Position numbers and translations under genes: made by a program
Shown here: positions 23,012-32,434 of the stretch, piece by piece
How positions within the stretch are numbered: the stretch's first letter is position 1
Layout of the letters: each line of letters begins with the position of its first letter
Notes under the pieces: generated by a model
Told to the model about the DNA's origin: nothing
The model's input: the letters and a program-made list of their open reading frames with translations, nothing else
Database searches by the model: none
Source: Streptomyces sp. CBMA29
GTDB lineage: Bacteria; Actinomycetota; Actinomycetes; Streptomycetales; Streptomycetaceae
NCBI RefSeq assembly: GCF_014596445.1
Contig: NZ_MECL01000041.1
Span: 1 to 64,000, forward strand
Direction of reading: 5' to 3'
Length of the DNA stretch: 64,000 bases

Positions 23012-24451
23012 GTGTCTGTGGTGCTTGAACCCAGGCTGCGTGGCAAGACGCCCTGGTTCCAGGGGGATGTCCCCGCTGATCTGGTGCCCGAGAAGTATCG
23101 GCTCGATCGCGCGTTCGTACCGAAGGCGCGCTATCTCGACCCCGAGTTCTTGCAACTCGAACTCGACAAGATGTTCAGGCGGACCTGGCTGATGGCGTGC
23201 CGCCTGGAGGAGCTGCCGGGCGTGGGCAACTTCGTCGAGTACGAGATCGGCTCGCACTCGATCCTGATCGTGCGGGAGTCCAGGACGGCGGTCCGTGCCT
23301 ACCACAACGCCTGCCGGCACCGTGGCACCCGCCTGGCCCGCGGCCGGGGCCGGGTGGGCTCGCTCATCTGCCCGTTCCACGGCTGGCGGTGGAACCTCGA
23401 CGGTTCGATCCGGCTGGTGCTCGACCGCGAGGAGTTCGTGCCGAGGTCGGACGAGGACCTGGGCCTGGTCGGTGTGCGGGCGGAGACATGGGGCGGATTC
23501 GTCTTCGTCACCATGGATCCCGAAGCCGCGCCGCTGCTTGAGTACCTCGACCCGATACCGCGGATCTTCGAGCCGTTCCAGATGGAGAACATGCGGTACC
23601 GGTGGCTGAAGGGCGTGATCCTGCCATGCAACTGGAAGACCGCGCTCGACGGCTTCCTGGAGGCGTACCACGTCCTCGGGACACACCCGCAACTCCACCG
23701 GTTCGACAAGTCGAACACGAACATCGCCTCGATGCAGGAGCTGGAGAGCCGGGTGTGGGCGCCGACGACGGCCTACGAGCGGCACGCGTACTACGCGTCC
23801 GTGGGACGCAAGAAGCAGACCATCACCGACGGCGCGGGCAAGGACCCGGCGCAGCGGGGCACCGACAACGTCACCGACGAGCGCCTCGCGGTGGCCTTGA
23901 GCGTGCAGTACATCGCCGACGACATGCGCGGCCTGGAGAACGAACGGAGTTGGCGCGCGGCCGAGGCGCTCAAGACCGCGGACGTTCCCGAGGGCGTGAG
24001 CGCCGGTCAGCACTTCCTCGAGCTGTACAAGAACCTGTCGCTCGCCGAGGGCTACGACTGGCGGGAGATCACCGCCCAGCAGTGGGCCGAGGCCGGTACC
24101 GCCTGGAACGTCTTCCCCAACACGATCCTGCTGCCGAATCAGGGCTCGATGTTCATGTACCGGGCCCGTCCCAACGGCTCCGACCCGGACAGTTGCCTCT
24201 TTGAGATCGGCAGCCTCGACCTGATCCCGACGGCCGACTACGACAAGAAGCGGGAGTTCCAGCCGGAGTACTTCGAGAACTGGCGCGACGCCGACCTCGG
24301 TGAGGTCTTCAACCAGGATCTGTCCAACGCCAAAGAGGTCACGGTCGGCATGCACTCTCCGAGCTTCGACGGCCACCGGCTCAGCGAGGACCAGGAGATG
24401 ACGATCTACAACCATCACCGGGTCGCCGACCGGTTCATCTGGAACGACTGA
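23012..24451 (+). CDS. Rieske non-heme iron oxygenase, alpha subunit
   Basis: This 479-residue oxygenase should hydroxylate an aromatic or polycyclic substrate. The Rieske cluster ligands are C101 and H103 (CRH) and C120 and H123 (CPFH). The mononuclear iron ligands are H220 and H225 in AYHVLGTH, with D213 as the bridging aspartate. The start is GTG 23012, 11 bases after GGAGG. No beta subunit gene is present, so it is probably an alpha-only (alpha3) type. It is longer than 3-ketosteroid 9-alpha-hydroxylase KshA (about 380 residues), so I do not call it that. The ferredoxin before it and the reductase at 29.8 kb complete the system. Confidence 0.93.
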   Translation: MSVVLEPRLRGKTPWFQGDVPADLVPEKYRLDRAFVPKARYLDPEFLQLELDKMFRRTWLMACRLEELPGVGNFVEYEIGSHSILIVRESRTAVRAYHNACRHRGTRLARGRGRVGSLICPFHGWRWNLDGSIRLVLDREEFVPRSDEDLGLVGVRAETWGGFVFVTMDPEAAPLLEYLDPIPRIFEPFQMENMRYRWLKGVILPCNWKTALDGFLEAYHVLGTHPQLHRFDKSNTNIASMQELESRVWAPTTAYERHAYYASVGRKKQTITDGAGKDPAQRGTDNVTDERLAVALSVQYIADDMRGLENERSWRAAEALKTADVPEGVSAGQHFLELYKNLSLAEGYDWREITAQQWAEAGTAWNVFPNTILLPNQGSMFMYRARPNGSDPDSCLFEIGSLDLIPTADYDKKREFQPEYFENWRDADLGEVFNQDLSNAKEVTVGMHSPSFDGHRLSEDQEMTIYNHHRVADRFIWND

Positions 24452-24590
24452 TCCGGCTCTCCTTTCGACCCGCGCTTCCCGGGATCTCCGGACGATGTGC
24501 GCGACCACGGTCATGCCGTGCCTCGTCCGGGGACCTCCCCGCCATGACCCGCCTATCACCGACTGTGCCGACCGCATTGGGGAGTTCGCT

Positions 24591-26258
24591 GTGCCTGGAA
24601 GTCAAGATCAGCAATGGGACGAGATCTTCGACGTCGTCGTGGTGGGGAGCGGAGGCGGAGCGCTCACTTCTGCGTTGCTCGCCCGGGACGGCGGCGCGAG
24701 CGTCGTGGTCGTGGAGAAAGACCAGTACATCGGCGGTACCACCGCGGTCTCGGGCGGGGACATGTGGATCCCGAACAACCGCCACATCGCGGACAAGGAC
24801 TCGCGCGAGGACGCCATCGCGTACGTCCGTCGCCTCTCCGACGGACGGGAGGCCGACCCGTCGCTGGTCGAGGTCTACGTCGACACCGCCCCGGTGGCGC
24901 TGGACTACCTGGAGACGCACACCGGGTACGCCTGCGAGCCGCACCTGACGCTGGACGACTACTACTCCGTGATCGGGGACCGGATCCCCGGCGTGCGGCA
25001 CTTTCCGCGGTCGGTGTCGGTCAAGCCCTATCCGGCCGCCGCCGAGCTGGGCGAGCTGGCGGAGCTGATCAACCGCGGTCCCTGGGTGCCGCCCGCCGAG
25101 GTCAGCTTCCCGGAGATGCGCCGCGGCGAGGTCGGACCGGAGGAACTGGACCGGCGGCGGCGCGAGGGATGGCGGGCCAAGGGCGGCGGTCTGATCGCCC
25201 CGTTGCTGAAGGCACTGGTGGACCGGGGTGTGGAGGTGCGGACACGCACCCCGGCGCTCCAACTGGTCACCAATGACGACTCGGCGGTGGTGGGCGTCGT
25301 CGTCGCGGACGGCGACGGCGGCAGGCGCCGGATCGGCGCGCGCAGGGGGGTCGTCCTGGCATGCGGCGGCTTCGAGTGGAATCCCGAAATGGTCAGAACC
25401 TTCATCGGGTACGAGGTCAAGCCCATGACCCCGTGGTCGAACACCGGTGACGGCCACCTGATGGCGATGGAGGTCGGAGCCAGACTCGGCTCGATGACCA
25501 CCTTCTTCTCCTACGGCGTCGTGTACGACCCGTGGGAGAAGGGCCGGGACGGGCATCCGCTGCCGCAGATGATCATGGGGCTGGGCGCCGGCTCGATCAT
25601 CGTCAACCAGTCCGGCCGCCGCTTCATGCACGGCGGCTATACGTACAACGACTTCTCGCACCCCTTCGGCTTCTACGACCAGCGGCTGCCCGGATTCGCG
25701 AACAAGCCCCCGGCCTGGGTCGTCTTCGGCGCCCAGCACCTCGCCGAGGGAGTCATGGGTGCCAAACCCGGAATCGAGATGAGCCTGACCGGTCCCGAAG
25801 GCCAGCCGGCGCCGGACTGGTTGGCGGTGGCCGACTCCATCGGCGAGCTGGCCGGGAAGCTCGGCATCGAACCGTCCGCGCTGCGGGAGACGGTGGACCG
25901 CTACAACGAGTACGCGGAGAAGGGCGAGGACCCGGACTGGGCCGACCCGCTCCAGACCCACGTCCTCACCGGGCCCGACACCGTCAACGTCAAGCCCGTC
26001 ATCGGGCCGCCGTACGGGGCGATCCAGCAGTGGCCGGGAACGCTCGGCACGAACGGCGGCTGCCGGATCGACGCCGACGCGCGCGTGCTGGGCAACCGTG
26101 TCCCGGTGATCGACGGACTCTACGCGGTGGGCAACACGTCCGCGGCGGTCCTGGGCGCGACGTATCCCGGCGGAGGCGCGTGCATCGGCTCCAGTGTGAC
26201 GATGGGATACCGCGCGGGCCGCCACCTCGCAGGTCGCGAGCCTCACGACCTCGGCTGA
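24591..26258 (+). CDS. FAD-dependent dehydrogenase of the 3-ketosteroid delta-1-dehydrogenase-like family
   Basis: This 555-residue flavoprotein has FAD binding by VVVGSGGGALTSALLARDGG at residues 17-36 and IGGTTAVSGG after it. The C-terminal GLYAVGNTSAAVLGATYPGG corresponds to the active-site region of KstD enzymes, with the tyrosine of ATYPGGG in the place of the catalytic tyrosine of the family. I chose GTG 24591 because GGGGAG lies upstream. It should introduce a double bond next to a ring ketone, which helps aromatise a ring. A role as a fumarate-reductase-like enzyme is the main alternative. It ends a plus-strand operon with the oxygenase. Confidence 0.88.
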   Translation: MPGSQDQQWDEIFDVVVVGSGGGALTSALLARDGGASVVVVEKDQYIGGTTAVSGGDMWIPNNRHIADKDSREDAIAYVRRLSDGREADPSLVEVYVDTAPVALDYLETHTGYACEPHLTLDDYYSVIGDRIPGVRHFPRSVSVKPYPAAAELGELAELINRGPWVPPAEVSFPEMRRGEVGPEELDRRRREGWRAKGGGLIAPLLKALVDRGVEVRTRTPALQLVTNDDSAVVGVVVADGDGGRRRIGARRGVVLACGGFEWNPEMVRTFIGYEVKPMTPWSNTGDGHLMAMEVGARLGSMTTFFSYGVVYDPWEKGRDGHPLPQMIMGLGAGSIIVNQSGRRFMHGGYTYNDFSHPFGFYDQRLPGFANKPPAWVVFGAQHLAEGVMGAKPGIEMSLTGPEGQPAPDWLAVADSIGELAGKLGIEPSALRETVDRYNEYAEKGEDPDWADPLQTHVLTGPDTVNVKPVIGPPYGAIQQWPGTLGTNGGCRIDADARVLGNRVPVIDGLYAVGNTSAAVLGATYPGGGACIGSSVTMGYRAGRHLAGREPHDLG

Positions 26259-26266
26259 CCGTGGTT

Positions 26267-26304
26267 CACCGGCCCGGCCCCGTCGCTGCGGGTCCGGGCC
26301 GGTG
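26267..26304. terminator. Bidirectional hairpin between convergent genes
   Basis: An 11-bp perfect stem (CACCGGCCCGG with 26294-26304) has an inner CCCG/CGGG stem. It separates the flavoprotein gene from the GntR gene. Confidence 0.65.
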
Positions 26305-26324
26305 TCACGTTCAGCGGGACCCGC

Positions 26325-27767
26325 TCAGTGCCACCGAGTGGTGAAAGTCCTCAGGTGGCGACGCATGCGGTGCTGCGCGAGACCCTCGTCTCCGGCCAGG
26401 ACGGCCTCGAGGATCGCCCTGTGGGCATCGCCGCCGTCGGCCGCTCCCGGCGACTCCTCGCCGAAGCCCTGACTGACCCAGAGCCTGGTGACGATTCTCA
26501 GGAACAGGGTCAGTACGGTGTTGCCCGCGATCTCCGCGAGCCGCGCGTGGAATTCCTCGTCGGCGTCCTCGCGCGCGAGCAGGTCGCGGAGCCGGCCGGC
26601 GGCGACGGGCCCGCGTGCCGCCGCGGTGGCCGCCTGGACGCATCCCCGTTCGAGGGCTTCACGGACCACGAGCAGGTGCTCGGGGCGCACGCCCTGGTAG
26701 TTCAGGTAGAGGCCGATCGTGTGGATGCTCGCCGTGGGGTCGGGCGCCAGGACGACCAGCCCGCCGCCGTGACCCCGGCGCATCTGCGCGACGCTGTGGT
26801 GCTCCAGGATCCGCACGGCCTCCCGGAGCATGGCGCGGCCGACCTGGTAGCGGGCCAGGAGGACGGACTCCGATCCGAAGACTTCGCCGACCCGGTGACC
26901 CTCGCCGACGATGTCGTCGTGGATTCGGCCCGCGAGCACCTCCGCTCCCTTGCGCGCCGGGTCGCGGCCGGGCTGCGGATCGACCGGGCGCGTCAGCATG
27001 CGCTCCGTCGACCAGCTACGGCTCTGCGTGAGCAGCCAGTCCTCGATCTCGGTGAGATGCGCGATCATGCGGAGCTGCGCGGAGGCGTCGTCGCCGGCGA
27101 GTATCGCGTCGACCACGCCGAGGTGTCTGGCCGGGGCGTGCACCCACGGTGCCGCGGCCCCGGTCGACGGCACGTCCTTGTACGTCAGCACGTACTGGCC
27201 GCTCAGCCGGGCGCCGACCTCGGTGAACAGTCGCAGCACCGTGTTGCCGGACAATTGCCCTACCAGCACATGGAAATCGGCGTCGACGGGCTCCGCCGGA
27301 TCGGCGGTCGCGCGCAGCCGGGCGATCTCCTCCTCGGTCACCGACTCCGTGGCCAGCCGGGCCGCGAGCGGTTCGAGCAGGAGGCGGGCGTGGTGGAGGT
27401 CTCCGACGCTCGTTCCGACGTACTCCAGGTAGATGACCAGCGCACGGATCGCCGGAGACGAGTCCGGCGCGCACACCACGAGCCCGCCGCCTGGACCGTG
27501 CCGCATCCGTGCGACCAGTTGGTGTTCCAGCAGCCGGACCGCCTCGCGCAGCACGGAGCGCGAGACACCGAACCGCTCCCGCAGTTCGGTCTCCGAACCG
27601 AGGAGCTGTCCGACCGGCCAGCCCCGCCGCATGATCTCGTTCTCGAGCTTCCTCGCGACCTGTGGCGCGAGGGTCTCCGGCGCCGCCGACACCTGGCCCA
27701 CGTCCTCGGCGATGATCATCAGATCGGTCGATCCCTTCTCCCAGGACGGGCCTTGAGGAGAAATCAT
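26325..27767 (-). CDS. Tandem GntR/FadR regulator: two complete wHTH-FCD copies in one protein
   Basis: This 480-residue protein contains two full GntR-family regulators in series. Copy 1 has its winged helix at about residues 35-105 (FGVSRSVLREAVRLLEH, then GPGGGLVV) and an FCD domain to about 250. Copy 2 has its winged helix at about 280-345 (YQVGRAMLREAVRILEH, then GHGGGLVV) and a second FCD domain to 475. Most family members have about 230 residues and work as dimers, so this chain may act as an internal dimer. The start is uncertain between ATG 27767 and ATG 27719; neither has a strong ribosome site. It probably regulates part of block 2. Confidence 0.9.
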   Translation of the reverse strand: MISPQGPSWEKGSTDLMIIAEDVGQVSAAPETLAPQVARKLENEIMRRGWPVGQLLGSETELRERFGVSRSVLREAVRLLEHQLVARMRHGPGGGLVVCAPDSSPAIRALVIYLEYVGTSVGDLHHARLLLEPLAARLATESVTEEEIARLRATADPAEPVDADFHVLVGQLSGNTVLRLFTEVGARLSGQYVLTYKDVPSTGAAAPWVHAPARHLGVVDAILAGDDASAQLRMIAHLTEIEDWLLTQSRSWSTERMLTRPVDPQPGRDPARKGAEVLAGRIHDDIVGEGHRVGEVFGSESVLLARYQVGRAMLREAVRILEHHSVAQMRRGHGGGLVVLAPDPTASIHTIGLYLNYQGVRPEHLLVVREALERGCVQAATAAARGPVAAGRLRDLLAREDADEEFHARLAEIAGNTVLTLFLRIVTRLWVSQGFGEESPGAADGGDAHRAILEAVLAGDEGLAQHRMRRHLRTFTTRWH

Positions 27768-27812
27768 TCTACTGTGACTTCTGGGGCGTCCGGGAGGCCG
27801 ATCGGGGAGGAA

Positions 27813-28685
27813 TCAAAGACGGACTGCGGGCTTGCTGTCGCGCAGGAGATAGGAGAGGGCGACGTTCTCGAACTCGTCCTTGCGCTCGATCATCGCCCAG
27901 TGCCCGCAGTCGTGGAAGACATGGAGCTCACACCGCTTGATATAGCGCATCGCGACGAGCGAACTGTCCAGCGGCGTCACGCGGTCGTCGCGCCCGAAGG
28001 TGACCAGAGTCGGCGCCTGGATCCGGGTCAGCATTCCGATGGCCTCGGCGGCTCTGGCGGCCGGCTTTCCCATGGCCGCCAGCGACTGGAGGTTGAACAG
28101 TTTCCGAACGTCGGCGAGCGCTTCCGGTTTGGTCGCCGTCCGCCATCGCATGTCGACGAATTCGTCCGTGAGAATACCTGTGTCGTAGACCATGGATTCC
28201 ATCCAGGCGACGAGCCGCTCATGGGTGGGGTCCTCGACGAACTGCACGAGCAGTTTGATTCCCTCCGGCGGTGAGGGGCTGAAGAGCGGCAGCCCGATGC
28301 CGCCGATCGTGATGAGCCTGCTCACCCGGTCGGGATGAGTGGCCGCCAGCCTGGCCGCGATGGCCCCGCCCATCGAATTCCCCAGCACCGGTAGCCGGTC
28401 GATCCCCAGGCCGTCGAGGAAGTCGACTACCGCGGGCAGCGCGGCGGACATCGGGTCGCTGTCACACGAATAGCTGGTGCCGAAGCCCGGAAAGTCGAGG
28501 ACCAGCGTCCTGAAGTGCTCGGCGAACACGGGCAGATTGTTTCCGAAGTTCGCCCAGCCGCTCACCCCCGGACCCGAACCGTGGAGCAGGAGCAGCGGCG
28601 GTCCGTCGCCTGCCTCGTGGAAATGCAGCGTTCCCCGCGGTGTCTCCAGCGTCCTGCCGGTGCCGTCATACGTCAGTTCTGTCAT
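27813..28685 (-). CDS. Meta-cleavage product hydrolase (alpha/beta hydrolase, BphD/HsaD-like)
   Basis: This 290-residue alpha/beta hydrolase carries the meta-cleavage hydrolase signature LLLLHGSGPGVSGWANF near residue 31, the nucleophile elbow GNSMGG with Ser104, Asp233/234 in GRDDRV and His262 in CGHWAMIE. It should cleave the C-C bond of the ring-fission product from the extradiol dioxygenase at 20346. The products are a carboxylic acid and 2-hydroxypenta-2,4-dienoate, which enters the lower pathway at 32.8-35.6 kb. ATG 28685 and GTG 28709 are both possible; the first gives the family N-terminus. A copy of the block 2 operator lies 85 bp upstream. Confidence 0.93.
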   Translation of the reverse strand: MTELTYDGTGRTLETPRGTLHFHEAGDGPPLLLLHGSGPGVSGWANFGNNLPVFAEHFRTLVLDFPGFGTSYSCDSDPMSAALPAVVDFLDGLGIDRLPVLGNSMGGAIAARLAATHPDRVSRLITIGGIGLPLFSPSPPEGIKLLVQFVEDPTHERLVAWMESMVYDTGILTDEFVDMRWRTATKPEALADVRKLFNLQSLAAMGKPAARAAEAIGMLTRIQAPTLVTFGRDDRVTPLDSSLVAMRYIKRCELHVFHDCGHWAMIERKDEFENVALSYLLRDSKPAVRL

Positions 28686-28769
28686 CAGCGACCCGTTTCC
28701 TGTCCTCACCGAGCGTGCCGTTCCTACGGAGTCGACACTCCCGGATCGCGGCGGCCGTGTCGTGGTGAG

Positions 28770-28786
28770 ATTCCGCTCGGTGGAAT
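28770..28786. promoter_or_regulatory. Block 2 palindromic operator, in front of the hydrolase
   Basis: ATTCCGCTCGGTGGAAT is a near-perfect inverted repeat, between the hydrolase start and the stop codon of the IclR gene. It is one of the two best copies. Confidence 0.65.
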
Positions 28787-28790
28787 GCGT

Positions 28791-29606
28791 CTAGGAACGG
28801 GTGGCGCCCAAGGCCCCGAATTTGAGGGCGAGATTGGCATTCCAGATCGCCGTCGCGGTGTTGCGCACGGCTTCGCTTGCCATGCCCCACCGCATCTGGC
28901 CGGCCGGACCGGTGACCGAGACGGCTCCGATCGTGCGTCCCGACCGGCGGATCGGAGTGGCGACGCAGACGAACTCCTTGTACGCCTCACCCCGGTCGAA
29001 CGCGATGCCGTCCCGGCGGATCCTGCTGAGCTCTCTGCGCAGAACGGTGGGATCGGTGATGGTGTTCGGCGTCTTCTTCGGCATTCCCGCGGCGAGCACG
29101 GACCTGACCGCCTCTTCGTCGAACGCGATCATCGCCTTGCCCAGGGCCGTGCAGTACGCGGGCTTACGGCCGCCGCGCCGGGTCGGCAGCCGGATCGTGC
29201 CCCCGCCGATGCGCTCGAGGTACACGATCTCGGCCTGGTCGAGGATGGCGAGCTGCGCGGCCATCCCGGTCTTCGCCGCGAGCGCTTGCAGGTGCGCGAA
29301 CGCCGCCTCCTGTAGCGCCTTCCCCTCCACCGCGAGGTTGCCCAGCTCGAACAGCCGCATCCCTACGCGGTAGCCGTCCAGATGCCGCTCGATCCAGCCG
29401 ACCTGGCACAGCTGCTCCGCCAGCCGGTGCAGGGTCGACTTCGGCAGGCCGGTGCGTTGGTGCAGCTCGCTGAGCTTCAGTACCTCGTGGCTCTCGTCGA
29501 ACGCTTCCAGGACGGCCGCGATCCGGCCGAGAACGGTGCGCTCAGGGCCGCCGCGGTCATCCCCCGCGGCCTTGACCGACGCAACGTTTACCGAGTCAAT
29601 CAACAC
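28791..29606 (-). CDS. IclR-family transcriptional regulator of block 2
   Basis: This 271-residue regulator has the N-terminal winged helix RIAAVLEAFDESHEVLKLSELHQRTGLPKSTLHRLAEQL and a C-terminal ligand domain with YLERIGGG, ALGKAMIAF and FDRGE...VCVATPI. I chose GTG 29606 because GGAGGG lies 9 bases upstream; the longer frame to 29678 lacks this. IclR proteins often control aromatic catabolism and bind palindromes of about this size. It is therefore the best candidate for the ATTCC-N7-GGAAT sites around it. The GntR regulator at 26325 is the alternative. The ligand domain probably senses a pathway intermediate. Confidence 0.93.
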   Translation of the reverse strand: MLIDSVNVASVKAAGDDRGGPERTVLGRIAAVLEAFDESHEVLKLSELHQRTGLPKSTLHRLAEQLCQVGWIERHLDGYRVGMRLFELGNLAVEGKALQEAAFAHLQALAAKTGMAAQLAILDQAEIVYLERIGGGTIRLPTRRGGRKPAYCTALGKAMIAFDEEAVRSVLAAGMPKKTPNTITDPTVLRRELSRIRRDGIAFDRGEAYKEFVCVATPIRRSGRTIGAVSVTGPAGQMRWGMASEAVRNTATAIWNANLALKFGALGATRS

Positions 29607-29795
29607 GGCTGCCGCCCTCCAGTTCAGGACACTCTTACAATCCCTCGTTCGCTGTTTTGCCAGGAAACCGGCTCCCATTGGCGTGCTGGGGGCTGAAATC
29701 TCCTGGAAATCAGTACGTTGTAAGCAGGCTCACATCCGCTCTGTGGGGTGTCAAGAGTCGTGCTTGACACAACTGCCCACGGGCCTTCCCGCTGG

Positions 29796-29816
29796 GCCCT
29801 GGGGGAGGGCCAGGGC
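29796..29816 (-). terminator. Weak hairpin after the FNR-like reductase
   Basis: GCCCTGG and CCAGGGC form a 7-bp stem directly downstream of the reductase stop codon on the minus strand. Confidence 0.35.
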
Positions 29817-29818
29817 GT

Positions 29819-30802
29819 TCAGGACGACTCGCTCGAGTGGCCGGGGAACAGGGAGAGCGTGGGGTCCAGAGCGACCGCCGCGTTGTTGACGGCGGTGGCG
29901 ACCTCGCCGAAGCCGACCGACATCAGGCGGACCTTGCCCGGGTACGCGGTGACGTCACCCGCGGCGTACACCCGGTCGACCGTGGTGCGCATCCGGGTGT
30001 CGACGACGATCGTCCGCCGCTCCAGCCGCATCCCCCACTCGGCGAGCGGCCCGAGATTGCTGAGGAAGCCGAGCGCGGCCACGACCGCGTCGACCTTCAG
30101 CACCCGAACCTCCTCCTCGCCGTCGATCCGCAGATGCGCCTCGCGTACCCGGTCGTCGCCGTACAGCGCTTCCACCTGAGCGCCCGTCACGATCTCGGCG
30201 CCACACGCGCGTACCTCCCGAACGCTCGCCGCGTGCGCCCGGAACGTGCCGCGGCGGTGCACGAGCGTGACCGAGCGGGCGATCGGGCACAGGGCGAGCG
30301 ACCAGTCCACCGCGCTGTCCCCGCCACCGACGACGAGGACGTCCCGGTCCGCGTACACCGCCGGGTCGGGGACGAAGTAGCTCAGTCCGCGGCCGAGGAA
30401 CTCCTCTCCGGCCGGCAGCGTCCGCGGGGTGAACGTGCCCATCCCGGCGGTCAGCACCACCGCGCCCGCGTCCACGACGACGCCGTCGGAGAGGGTCACC
30501 TGCGGGCGCCCGTCGGGGGAGTGGGCGAGGCCGGTCGCCTGACGGCCGAGCACGTAGGCCGGGCCGAACGCGTCGGCCTGTTCCTTGAGGTCGGCGACGA
30601 CGTCGCGACCGCGGGCTCCGGGCACGGCCGCGATGTCACGGATCTCCTTCTCGGGATAGAGCGCGGTGATCTGGCCGCCGCACTGCGGCAGCGCGTCGAC
30701 CACGACGGTCCGCAGGCCCCGGAACCCGGCGCAGTAGGCGCCGTAGAGCCCGACGGGTCCGGCGCCGACGACGAGGATGTCTGTGAGCACGGTCTCGGCC
30801 AC
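29819..30802 (-). CDS. Ferredoxin-NADP reductase, thioredoxin-reductase-like type
   Basis: This 327-residue flavoprotein has FAD binding by ILVVGAGPVGLYGAYCAGF and the typical QCGGQITALYPEKEI segment of thioredoxin-reductase-like FNRs. The NADPH motif is GGGDSAVDW followed by HRRGTFRAH, and the second FAD motif is VYAAGDVTAYPGK. The redox-active CxxC of thioredoxin reductase is absent. GTG 30802 follows GGAGG at good spacing; the longer frame to 30922 has no homology. It is the only reductase in block 2 and should feed the ferredoxin at 22681 and the Rieske oxygenase. Confidence 0.92.
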   Translation of the reverse strand: MAETVLTDILVVGAGPVGLYGAYCAGFRGLRTVVVDALPQCGGQITALYPEKEIRDIAAVPGARGRDVVADLKEQADAFGPAYVLGRQATGLAHSPDGRPQVTLSDGVVVDAGAVVLTAGMGTFTPRTLPAGEEFLGRGLSYFVPDPAVYADRDVLVVGGGDSAVDWSLALCPIARSVTLVHRRGTFRAHAASVREVRACGAEIVTGAQVEALYGDDRVREAHLRIDGEEEVRVLKVDAVVAALGFLSNLGPLAEWGMRLERRTIVVDTRMRTTVDRVYAAGDVTAYPGKVRLMSVGFGEVATAVNNAAVALDPTLSLFPGHSSESS

Positions 30803-30937
30803 GGGCCGACCTCCAAGGAACGGTGAAGTGTGTGGGTTCGCGCCCTCCCCCGCGGGGGCGAGGGAGGGCATGCCGATGGCGGGCACTCCCGCGTCCGGAG
30901 TCTCCGGGGACCGCGGGGGCACTTCGGCGAGGGCGGC

Positions 30938-32434
30938 CTACCCGGCCCTCCCGGCCAGCGGAGACGCCAGGTCAACGGTGAACTCCTGCACGTCCTGGTC
31001 GGGACGCTCACGCAGCAGCGTCGCCCCGACCGCGGCGATGACGACCGCCAGCACGGCCGTCACCAGCAGCCAGGTGCGGAAACCCGACTCTCCGTACACC
31101 ACGCCACCCCCCGGAAAGACCTTGGCGTGCGGAGCGAGCACCGCGAACATCACGACGGGCGTGACGGCCGAGAAGCCGGTCTGGCAGAGCTGGACGGTGC
31201 CGGCGGTCGATCCCTGGTCATCGGCCGGCGTCGCCCGCATCACCAGATTCGGAACCGACGCGGTCACCAGCCCACCGGCGACGCCGACCACCAGGGCGGC
31301 GACGGCGAGTTCGAGGAAGCTGTCGTTGCGGTAGGCGAGCAGCATCGTGGCGACCGGCCACGCGAGCAGGCCGATGGTCAGAAACATCCGCGGGTGCCTG
31401 CCGCGGGCGACGAGAAGTCCGACCACCATGCCGGCCGCCACGGTGGCGACGGCCTGCGGAGTTCCGAGGGTGGCGTACCGGTATGTGCTGTAGCCGAGCC
31501 CGTACGTTCCCCCGGCCGCCCGCGGCGTCATGGCGAGCATCGGGATGACCTGGCTGATCGTGATCGAGATCCCGTAACCGGTCGCGCCGCCGATCGCGAC
31601 GAACAACAGCGGTCTCCTGCGGAACAGCGCGAGGTTGACGATCGGCTCCGGCGTGCGGTGCGCGCGCCGGTAGAAGAGCGCCAGCATTACGGCGCCACCA
31701 AGTACCAGGAGCAGTCCGGTCGTCGACGTCCAGCCCCATGCGTGGCCCATGCTCACATAGAGCAGCACCGCGAGAACACCGGCGCTGAGCAGGCTGCCGC
31801 CGAGGATGTCCAAGCGGGTGCTACGGCGCAGCGGCGACTCGGGGGCGACCAGCCAGATCGCCACGCACAGCGCGAATGTCCAGACGGTGTCGAACCAGAA
31901 CATCCCCCGGAAGCCCGTGGCCTCGATGAGCTTGCCGACGAGCAGCGGCGTGAACACCGAGAAGAAGCCCAGCCCGGTGATCGCGACCGCCGAGGCGACG
32001 ACTGCCTGCTTCGGCGGGTAGGTGTCCCGGATGAGGGAGGGGACCAGCGAGAGCGTTGCCAGGATGGGTCCTTGCAGCGCCCGCCCCACCAACAGGACCC
32101 CGAAGTTCGGCGCCAGCGCGCAGAGCGCTGCCCCCACCCCCGAGATCAGCATGGTGAGCAGCAGGATCCGTCTCTTGCCGAACAGGTCGGCGGCTTTCCC
32201 CAGCAAGGGGGCAGAGACGGCCCCCGCCAGGAAGTAGGCCGTGGTCAGCCAGCCGCCCTGGGTCGTCGGGAATTCCTTGAGGATGCTCGGGAGTCCGATG
32301 GAGACCATGGTCGCGCCCAGACCCAGCGCCTCGAGGACCAGGGCCATGAAGATCGTCGACCAGACGAGCCGGGGGGTCCAGCCCCCGTCCTCGGCCGACG
32401 TCGCCCTGGGCGCTGTGTGGGGTGATTCCGTCAT
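30938..32434 (-). CDS. MFS transporter (DHA2-like) of block 2
   Basis: This 498-residue membrane protein has 12 to 14 hydrophobic helices and the MFS motif GKAADLFGKRRILL between helices 2 and 3. Its size fits the 14-helix DHA2 group. ATG 32434 follows GGAGGG. It lies upstream of the reductase gene on the same strand, 135 bp away. A copy of the block 2 operator lies 305 bp before the start. It may import the aromatic substrate or export a toxic intermediate; the direction cannot be read from sequence. Confidence 0.88.
   Translation of the reverse strand: MTESPHTAPRATSAEDGGWTPRLVWSTIFMALVLEALGLGATMVSIGLPSILKEFPTTQGGWLTTAYFLAGAVSAPLLGKAADLFGKRRILLLTMLISGVGAALCALAPNFGVLLVGRALQGPILATLSLVPSLIRDTYPPKQAVVASAVAITGLGFFSVFTPLLVGKLIEATGFRGMFWFDTVWTFALCVAIWLVAPESPLRRSTRLDILGGSLLSAGVLAVLLYVSMGHAWGWTSTTGLLLVLGGAVMLALFYRRAHRTPEPIVNLALFRRRPLLFVAIGGATGYGISITISQVIPMLAMTPRAAGGTYGLGYSTYRYATLGTPQAVATVAAGMVVGLLVARGRHPRMFLTIGLLAWPVATMLLAYRNDSFLELAVAALVVGVAGGLVTASVPNLVMRATPADDQGSTAGTVQLCQTGFSAVTPVVMFAVLAPHAKVFPGGGVVYGESGFRTWLLVTAVLAVVIAAVGATLLRERPDQDVQEFTVDLASPLAGRAG

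Noticed and set aside
23012..24451. Rieske oxygenase as 3-ketosteroid 9-alpha-hydroxylase KshA
   Set aside because: The protein is about 100 residues too long, and a KshB-type reductase is missing; only the KstD-like neighbour pointed that way.
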